DNA from: Hydractinia symbiolongicarpus
Taxonomy: Eukaryota; Cnidaria; Hydrozoa; Anthoathecata; Hydractiniidae
DNA length: 64,000 bases
Assembly: GCF_029227915.1 (NCBI RefSeq)
Contig: NC_079881.1
Span: forward strand, 16,777,501-16,841,500
Direction of reading: 5' to 3'
Below are positions 56,276 to 64,000 of the stretch, one piece after another. The first letter of the stretch is position 1, and the number at the start of each line of letters is the position of its first letter. Under the pieces are notes generated by a model, which worked only from the letters and a program-made list of their open reading frames with translations, had not been told where the DNA came from and made no database searches. The translations under genes and the position numbers were made by a program.

Positions 56276-56752
56276 ATTTACGCATGTTTCATCCTTCACA
56301 ATTTATTGATTTCATCCTTTAAAATTTCTGTAAAGTTAACAAAAAAACAGATGAGACAATTGCTGCAGCGTTACACGAACACAACAGACATCAAATTAAA
56401 GTTATTCCTACTGCCAGGAGTACAAGCAATGATGCTACTGGTAAAAAATGCAGACGTATTTTTAAAAAGTTCTTCGACTGATGTTTAACATTGTTACAAA
56501 GTTTTAAAATAAATATGATAAAAACTTATCTTTGTCCTTGAACATAAGTTCCATCAAAATTACAAAAGAAAGTACATGATGCAACTTAGGATTGTGTGTA
56601 CCATATTTTTTTAAATTTAATACAGTTGCTTAAGAAGAAAGTTTTATATTTCATTAGTAAGAAATCAAAGATTTGAATATGATGGCTGCAAAGCATAATT
56701 TAAACATTATGCTTATGTTTGTTTATGAATTTTCGGGTTTTCATATATAAAC
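56276..56752. other. Gap: nothing recognised
   Basis: A short frame to 56488 has no recognisable motif. Confidence 0.4.
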
Positions 56753-56866
56753 TATGTACCTTAAGGGCACTTTTTTGGCGAGCAACTAATTTTAGCGAGT
56801 TGTCATTTTTTTAATTTTGACAAGCGAATTTGGTTCTAGCCAAAATTAGTTCCCTTAAGGTACATA
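56753..56866. mobile_element. 114-bp foldback MITE
   Basis: TATGTACCTTAAGGG at the left and its exact reverse complement at the right; the arms continue with partly paired CTAATTTTAGC.../...CCAAAATTAG. TA at the tips fits a Tc1/mariner-type MITE, which is inference. Confidence 0.75.
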
Positions 56867-57911
56867 TTTCTAATTATGTGCAATCGTAACCATGTATATT
56901 TTCAATGAAAGTGCAAACTAAAGTTCATAACAAAATTTGTCAACAGCAATACGTCTTTAAAAGTTTCTTGAGGGTAGTGGCTGATAAGGCAATAAAAAAA
57001 ACATTCAATATCTGCTGGTTTTCCCAATGATAACTTCTCAAAGGTTGCTCAAGTATATCATTGACACCTTAATTTGTACCGCGCTCGACCTTCTCCCTTG
57101 GTGATCTTCATAATTAACCATTTTTGGAAACATATTGTAATTCATGAGCAGTTTTTTTGGATTAATCATCGCATTTAACAAATTACAAAACCAACACTTT
57201 CCTCGGCGACGTTAAGGCGCATTCTGAATGCTGCGGTATTTTTAACTCGCCTCCTACAATTTTACACTATGGCGAGTAATGTTGTTACGCGCTATCTGGT
57301 CCGCGTTTTTCAACTAAAATAGTCATGTTGCGCGGCCTCGTGGCATTTTTGAATTTGATATAAAGCTTTGCCCTGACAGTCATCATTGTTGATTGTTGGT
57401 TCACATTTAAAGATTTAAAGAGGGGAGAAGAGTTATACAAACAAATAAATGGTAAGTCAGTTCTTTATTAATATTATTGATAAATAAACTTTTGGAATAT
57501 TACAGTTTTATTGAGTATATAGCTACCTAGCTAGCAAAATGATTTTTATTTGCTGATATTGGCTTTTCCTCATTGTGAAGATTTTTGTTCTAAGAGAGCA
57601 TTCTAAGATTGGTATTTTAATGTCTTGATTATCCCCTAGAATGAATTATCCAGGAAGATGTGGATTTAAGGTAAAAATTCAATGGATAGTAGCTAGCTAG
57701 CTATTATATAAGAAATGTAAAATGGGCCATTTTGTGTAAGCTGTTGACCAGCCTATTCAAAATATTATTTTGAGTCTCTAGCTATATCTATTAATGCTAA
57801 AAAAATTATTTCAACCTTTACGCCACTTTTCTCTTTCAAGTGGACAGGTAAACAAATTATAACTATAATAATATATATTTTATTTTTTTGTTTGCAGACA
57901 AAAGTTAAATA
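56867..57911. other. Gap: possible small exons
   Basis: 57640-57672 (ATGAATTATCCAGGAAGATG after CTAG, before GTAAAA) looks like an exon between splice sites, and 57455 has ATGGTAAGT. No protein family recognised. The sequence after TTTGCAG at 57898 is cut by the inverted-repeat element. Confidence 0.25.
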
Positions 57912-58435
57912 TATTCTTGCGGTCGGAACGTTCTCCTTCGTTGCTCTCCGATGGGGTACAAAGTGGGCTTTTCACAGTCAAACCTTCACAATAGAAATCT
58001 TAAGTAAACAGAATTTACAAGCAAAACGGCGTTAAAATGTCACGAAATGGCAAAAATTAAGCAGTATCTAAAACATCTATATTATAATACCCGTATACTT
58101 CTGTCTGTCACGCAAAATGGTACCGCAAGTAGCGACACGCGTGCAATGCTGTATAAAAAGGACGGGCGAACCCGTGGATTTTTCCAACGGCCACCGACTA
58201 GTATTAAACATTTGACTAAAAAAAAAAAGAATTCCTGGAAAAATCCAGTATTAAAGATTTGACTAAAAAAAAAAAAGAATTCCTGGAAAAATCCAGTATT
58301 GTATTTATAAAGGTTTCGCCACAAAAACATTACGATTACGGTATTTATACACCATTTCATAATGGCTGCTTAATGTGAATACTGGCCCATGATTGGTTCA
58401 ACCAGTACTATGACGCGAATCCGACCGCAAGAATA
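57912..58435. mobile_element. ~520-bp element with 16-bp inverted ends, carrying a nested repeat
   Basis: TATTCTTGCGGTCGGA at 57912-57927 and its exact reverse complement at 58420-58435. Inside, 58072-58200 is the second copy of the repeat at 24110-24228, and 58205-58300 has a ~54-bp tandem duplication (TTTGACTAAAAAAAAAA, AATTCCTGGAAAAATCC). No coding capacity. Confidence 0.7.
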
Positions 58436-58771
58436 GAAAGGTGTGACTTTTTACTGAATCCAATAGAAAGTCAGCTATTCTTTTTAAAAAGCATTCATGA
58501 TCATTTGGATATTTCTCTATCCAAAAGAATGGTATCACGGTCCCTGTTATAAAAATACTACACAATAATATTAAGCAAAGAAACGCATTTTATATTTTTT
58601 ATAAATAATAGAACTGTTGCTGTTTTCTTCATTAATGTAAATACTTCAGCCATAGCAATCTAAAAATTAGGGCGACGTCAATTTTAATTTCACCATCATT
58701 TCATGGCAGTTGATTAGTTGATTGAAAGGACGTTCTGTTCTAATCTTTTTTATATATCAAATCAAAAAACA
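58436..58771. other. Gap: nothing recognised
   Basis: No supported feature. Confidence 0.4.
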
Positions 58772-61700
58772 AAGTATAAAGTCAAAACGCAAAATATCGA
58801 TAGCACATTGGGTAAAATATAGAACCTACCTGTTGAATGTCTCTGTATTCTTTGGGAAAGTTCCTCAAATGATTTATCTTTGCTCACTGCATTTTGGCCT
58901 GCACCTAATTTTATTGCGGCTTGCATTCTGATCAGGGCATTACATATGATGTTTTCTGGATGGTTATTTGATGTAAGTTTAGTTACCGTCTTGATGGAAT
59001 TAAAACTAGTCTCTTCTTTTTCAGTGTTGGCTGTACGACCAGAAACAAGACGTAGCTGTGTGCCAGAATGTCTGATAATTGAATGGTAATACACACCAAA
59101 AAATTTCCTCTGTGTCAGTGATGTTAATTTACCACGGATATGGAGTTTTATCAACATGGCGTGGTGGTGTGTTGCAATTATCAAATGCAGAATACTTGGC
59201 ATACTTCTTCTATTTGCTAGCAAGTACAATATTTCCTGGATCTTTGAAAGTGAGATCAGCAGTTTCAATGCAAAGTGGCCTAATAACAAGAAAAGACTAG
59301 TTTATACATTGGTGTAAGTTATATTTGTAATGTTTATTTTGGTCCCATATTCAGGTGCAACTAAATCTTCAGATAATAATACTGTAGCCCTAATTTAGAA
59401 ATATAGTAAATATTTACCTTCTAAATTTTTTAATGCTCAATTTGTTACGATCAGCAGGCTTCTTTTGTAATCAGAGGCATTTTTTGCTTCCTTGTTATTA
59501 AACGAAGCCTCAATTATTTCTAATAAAGTCTTCTTCTTTGCACCTACATGATGTGGAAGCTCACAGTAGATATTTTTAATGTAGTTTGACACATCATGCA
59601 AAGGTTCATTATTTAATATCTCGTATCCCTCAAGGTTGAGCTCACTCAAAGATCTATGGGACTTCCCAAACATGAGGGCTGGCAACCTTTGAATTCCATG
59701 CATTTCCTCTTGAAGCAAGTTGTTTAACTTCTTTGTAGGGAGATCACAGGAGAACTTTATTTTTCGTTCATGAAGTTCGTTTATCAGCTCATGCTTCTTC
59801 ATTCCATTGTGTAACTTTACTGCTCCACTTTTAAGTTTATTACATGATTCGACAGAAGATAAAGCATGACCGACCCGATCTTGCAAGGACAGATGTTGTT
59901 GTTTAAAAGTATGTACAAGACTGCTAACACATTCAGCGTGTACAGAGCATGAATGGCAAAAACAATTGCCACCTTTTTGCTGCCCAGCTTCAAATGCCGC
60001 TGCGGGACTGTCACCCTTAAAAAATCTCATTACATCAGTTATACCATGTCCAACACTTTTCCTCATTTCTATGATATCTTTGCAGCGTTCATTTGAATAT
60101 AAAAGCTGCTGGTCAGTTGCAGGACATCTGGCCAAAATGTAAAACTCCGGCTTTTCAATCACAGCTTGCACATTTATTTTTGTTTTAGTATTTTCCATAT
60201 ACTCGTCATCTGTGAGAAATAAAGCAGGGTCGTACATACATGCAACAAGCATGTGGCTAGCTATAGATGACTCATCATGCCAAAACATCAATTGACGCCT
60301 CCTTTCAAAACACTTCAAGGTATGTACATACTCTTCTGAAGGCATTTGTTCACTGAACTCGTTAATTCTTTTTAAGTTAAGAATCAATTCTTCTTCTGTC
60401 ATGTTTTCATAATCCTTATCAGATCTTAGTCGCATAAATGCCAAATGCTTTTCCAACATGTCCTTTCTTATTTCTGTTAAAGACATTTTCCGTCCACTGA
60501 CCTCAACAGTTTCATGTATTATCTTGTCTTCTTTTAAAATTGCTTTGGTGACTGTGGCACAATCAGATCTCCAAGTGAGTATTCCCCTGTGGTTATTTTA
60601 TCTTTTAGTTTTTCATTAACTTCTTTGTTTGTTGTTTCCACTGGAAAGGACATGTTCTTAAAGTTAGGGATGTCCAGTCTAAAAAAATTGTGTCACTTTT
60701 AAATAAATTGTTGCTGTGCAAACCTGCTAGATTAAAAAATAGACTACACAAGAACTAGAATTATTGATTTTAGCAGTTTCTAAAAATGTGTGATTCCGAT
60801 GTATAATAATACTAACTTCCGTTTTTTTCTTCTCACTTTATTAAATTCAGTGCTAAGTTGGTTTGCTGTTACACAGTTTCGAAACCTGGTCAAATTGCAT
60901 CCATTGTTAATTAGCAGTTCTTTTAAATCTTGCCCACAGTTTTTTGGTTGAATACCTGAATATAGATACTAAATTGGTAAGTTAACTTGCTACATGATAA
61001 AAAGATCTTACAAGCATGACGTTCAAAAACATGGAGTTACAAACCACAAATTTTCATGTCTGCTATCAAGACCAATTTATTGAAAAGGAAATAGATAACC
61101 ACGTTTTTGTATAAGAACATCTGTCTTGTGTCGTATTGTGTGTGATTGAAGGATTGTTTTTTCTCTTTAAGATTTTCTCAGTGAATAGTTATAGGTCCAA
61201 GTTGGACAGTACTCATGCTTGTAATAAGCAAGAAAGTGTATTCAGCACCTTCTTCTGGGAGCCTAATCCCAATTTTATTTACATCCACCGTCCCTGTAGA
61301 CAAGATACTTCAGTGCAGCTTGCTGTATTGTAAACCTTTTTCATGCAAGACCACATCAAGTTTTATAAAATAATTAAAAATCGAAGGGAGACTGACCATT
61401 ACTATTAACTAATTTATGTCGTCTTGCTAAATCGCTAAAATTAATCTGATGTCCTTCTGGATAATTGTTGATTTCTTCCAAACATTCGCTTTTGCTCCAC
61501 TCGAAGTTTTCCAGCTGTCCGGTGTGGCTATGAGGTCTTTTAATGCCCTTGAAAATTCAATAAATTTATTGATATTGGTATTATCATTACCTGAACAATA
61601 TCATTCCGACAATTGAAACAGCATTCTTTACCTGTGTAATTTTTGCGACATTGTCATTTGTCCGTTTTACAGCATCGATTTTGCTTTCAAAGCTTAAATG

Positions 61701-62341
61701 CAACCGCAGTTTATCTCTGTTTCGTAACGAGATAGGTACTCCATAAGCACTAAAGAACAGGCAAAAAACAAACTTTTTAATGTTGCTTAATTTATATTTT
61801 AGATTAAGTATGCCGACTGTTATGTACTTATTGATTTTGGTCTAAATTAACAACAAACTTCATACCGTTCAACAGATGTTTCCGCCCACTGATGCTCAAT
61901 ATCTTTTTTCGCTGTGCGCAAAAGACATCGTTTATCGCTCTCCTTTTTCTCCAGCAACATTGTTTCAAACTGGGATGTAAACGAACTCTCGAATCTTGAT
62001 GCAAATTCGTCATTAAGTCCGTTTACAGCTTCTGTCATTCGATTCTACGCGTAAAGCAAATAATTCACATATATTTATTTAAATACTTTGTAAATTTGTA
62101 TAGATTATATATACAAAACGTCTACTTAAAAAATAAAATATAACAGCCAAACCTTCATTTCCTTTTCCCTGAATAAGCTGCTCCTCTCTGCTTTTATTTT
62201 AAACGAGTTTTTTTTCGCGGGAAATAACGCCAAAAACTGTTTAAAACTTTCTTGACAACCAAGACAGTTCTGAAGGCTGTGTGTCTTTCTCTTCTCCACT
62301 GATAAATTCAGCCAAGTTTTAAGCGAGAAGCATTCTAGCAA
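58772..62341 (-). pseudogene. Multi-exon gene of an unrecognised repeat-type family
   Basis: Reading down the minus strand, probable exons are 62341-62150 (ECFSLKTWLNLSVEKRK), 62041-61860 (TEAVNGLNDEFASRFESSF), 61740-61640 (YGVPISLRNRDKLRLHL), 61545-61400 (EEINNYPEGHQINFSDL), about 60955-60840 and 60640-60540. The long frame 60486-59437 (about 350 residues) follows, then 59289-58772. The long exon has MRFFKGDSPAAAFEAGQQKG, CFCHSC, LMFWHDESSIASH and LHDVSNYI; the last has KFFGVYYHSIIRHSGTQLRL and NTEKEETSFNSIKTVTKLTS. I recall this as a multicopy cnidarian family, probably mobile, but cannot name it. A GDxPA acidic motif and a CxxC-Hx finger are visible. One frameshift near 60540. It may be close to intact. 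Confidence 0.5.
61127..61344 (+). repeat. Dispersed ~215-bp repeat (R2), copy 2
   Basis: Second copy of 53594-53809, same orientation. Lies within an intron of the minus-strand multi-exon gene, so it probably inserted there. Confidence 0.8.
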
Positions 62342-63314
62342 CTTTTCTCTTAAAGAAGTATGACGTTCGCTAACCCTCGTACATTTTCAACGATTTTAGG
62401 GAAGTTGCGTGTAAAAGTGTTGTAGTCCACTCCGCTCAGCAATTCACTATATTTTTCTTTTAGTTCGTTGAACTTGTGTTTGAATACACCAAGGAGGTTT
62501 AAAAAGAAGGAGAGAGAACTCGCGGCGTCCCTTTAAATTTTCTATTCAATTTTTTATTGTTTCGGCGCCCCTTTGAACTGATCCGTGTCTCTGATTTGGC
62601 TCAATATTTACCTACCGACTCTGAAACGAGTGTTTTAACGAGAAAAGATAAATCTTAAAAATCACACTTACAGCAATGCGGAAGAGCAGGAAAACATGTA
62701 GTTTAGTTAAACTACAAGATTCAATGAGGGTGAAGTTTGTTTTTCCACTTCCATAAGGACGCGGAAGGAGTAAAGTGCCTTCAAAGTGCGAAAAGCTGCC
62801 TTGGGAGATCGTAAAGTTTTACAACTTATAAACTATTTCGTATGTCCCCTCCTGGGAAAATGTTAGTTAAAGGGTTGATTAACGTTTTTGTGCAGGTCTC
62901 GTCAGGAGGGGTTATTTATAAAATTGTTTTTTTTACTCTCGAAGTAGACGAATTCTCGGTAGGGTGTCGCAGCACGTCGCAGCACTCGGTGATGTTTTCC
63001 ATTGTCATGGAACAAAAGAAAATAATTATTAGTTCTAATTATGTATATTTAGGTAAAAGTTTTAAGCAACTTTTTTTCTTTTTTCCCCAGTGGGAGTAGA
63101 TTTTCTGTTTATGTATATTCTTTCTTTCTCTCACACCAGCTGTATGTTTTGAATATATATTGAATTGAGTTTATAATTGTTTTTTTATTAGGTGTTACAT
63201 AACCAGCTGGCAAGTGGTTCACATTTTTTTTTAATTCCCTTGACACCTTTGTGGGTTTTTTATGAAGTTTTTTTGAAAAATAAAGTATTCATATTTGAAT
63301 TTTGCTGTGTCAAC
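62342..63314. other. Gap: upstream regions of two divergent genes
   Basis: Probable promoter side of both the minus gene (start near 62341) and the plus ORF at 63315. GCAGCACGTCGCAGCAC is a short tandem at about 62970. No recognised element. Confidence 0.35.
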
Positions 63315-64000
63315 ATGTCTGCTTCACATTCAGAGTATATTCAAAAGCTATGTAGATTGTGTGGGAAGAAAATTGTGAAAAGTAAACATTACGTTAATTT
63401 TAAATCTTGTGATATTTACAGTGAAGTGTTTCAATCTATATATGGAATAAATTGTGAACAAGAAGATCCTTGTGTATTTCCTAAATTTACTTGTAATGGA
63501 TGTAGAAGAAAATTAGATGAGATGAAAACGTCAAAAAAAATAATTGGTACTGCTGCATCATTTTACCCTCATGTGGATGAAAATTGTGTGTGCATGAATT
63601 ATGCTGTAAACAGAAAAGACAGCTTAAAAATACTGGAATTAGATGTGAGTATGAAGAAAGTTGGTTTTAGTATATGTGATAAATCGGATAACTATAAACG
63701 TGTCTATACCCTTTGTCAAAATGAAAAAGAATTAAACCATTTGCTTACAATACGTATAGACAACAGCAATGGTTGGGATTTCTCCATATATGGGAAACCT
63801 ATGGAGAAAGAAACAATACAACTAACAAAAACTCTGCCATGTGTTTTGAAAAATGATGATATTTCAACTTTCTCGTCATTCTGGAAGTCAGTCAGTGTTT
63901 GCACGGGGTTACAAGGTTATGAAGATGTAATCAAGTCGAGATGTAATTTCGAACAGCCATTCATGAATCAGAGTGGAACATTTCCAGTAGCTTTTGTTGA
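63315..64000 (+). CDS. Zinc-finger (ZAD-like) protein, 3' end outside window
   Basis: Open from ATG 63315 to the window edge without a stop (about 228 codons). The first 70 residues read QKLCRLCGKKIV, IYSEVFQSIYGI and KFTCNGCRRKLDEM: two CxxC pairs spaced about 45 residues apart, like a zinc-finger-associated (ZAD) or treble-clef domain. A second Cys cluster (ENCVCMNY) lies near residue 95. The rest is not recognised. The preceding AAC is neutral as start context, and no earlier in-frame ATG is obvious. It could be a host transcription-factor-like gene or the first exon of a mobile-element protein. Unlike most of the window it is un-mutated over its whole visible length. Confidence 0.55.
   Translation, partial: MSASHSEYIQKLCRLCGKKIVKSKHYVNFKSCDIYSEVFQSIYGINCEQEDPCVFPKFTCNGCRRKLDEMKTSKKIIGTAASFYPHVDENCVCMNYAVNRKDSLKILELDVSMKKVGFSICDKSDNYKRVYTLCQNEKELNHLLTIRIDNSNGWDFSIYGKPMEKETIQLTKTLPCVLKNDDISTFSSFWKSVSVCTGLQGYEDVIKSRCNFEQPFMNQSGTFPVAFV

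Noticed and set aside
55976-56488. 170-codon plus ORF
   Set aside because: Lies across the structured 3' RNA region and T-rich sequence; composition is not protein-like and no motif is seen.

Overview
The window is eukaryotic, AT-rich and dominated by nested, mostly decayed transposable elements. I see no bacterial features: no ribosome-binding sites, no operons, and several genes have GT-AG introns. The mix of elements (Helitron, Penelope-like, Gypsy, Copia, ISL2EU, PIF/Harbinger, pogo) and several family-typical protein strings suggest an invertebrate metazoan, most likely a cnidarian. That taxonomic guess comes from memory of these families and is not proven by the sequence. I do not recognise a confident single-copy host gene.

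Layout. 1-3.2 kb is a broken Helitron (Rep, Pif1-type helicase, C-terminal endonuclease). 4.4-5.1 kb is an OB-fold/RPA-like relic. 6.4-7.2 kb (minus) is the 3' half of a Penelope-like element. 7.3-8.2 kb (minus) is the first of six ubiquitin-specific-protease (USP) domain copies. 8.2-12.6 kb is a second Penelope-like element with large, partly inverted terminal repeats. 13.4-14.8 kb (minus) holds 3' ends of the USP-associated element. 17.1-19.8 kb (minus) is a decayed Gypsy split by a dispersed repeat. 19.9-20.2 kb (minus) is a non-LTR RT scrap, and 20.2-23.1 kb is a Copia element inserted beside it. 24.8-34.5 kb is a nearly complete ISL2EU-type element: an intron-containing THAP-DDE transposase facing a SWIM-YqaJ-PHD protein. 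A Gypsy with a perfect 5-bp target duplication and almost identical LTRs sits inside it. 35-38 kb has minisatellite and a tRNA-like relic.

37.9-56.3 kb is the most interesting part. Five more USP copies occur there, several followed by the same 3' region. The longest, 45.57-48.2 kb, carries in order the C-terminal part of a reverse-transcriptase-type polyprotein, a possible PD-(D/E)XK nuclease-like segment, a USP domain, and a 3' region. That 3' region has tandem small hairpins and a larger domain whose paired arms differ in sequence between copies but stay complementary. I read this as a 5'-truncating retroelement that acquired a deubiquitinase domain and keeps a conserved 3' RNA. One USP copy is cut in two by a Harbinger transposon whose removal (one TTA) would restore the frame.

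54-64 kb has a pogo remnant, two short inverted-repeat elements, a multi-exon gene of an unrecognised mobile-looking family (58.8-62.3 kb, minus), and a zinc-finger ORF running off the right edge (63.3 kb onward).
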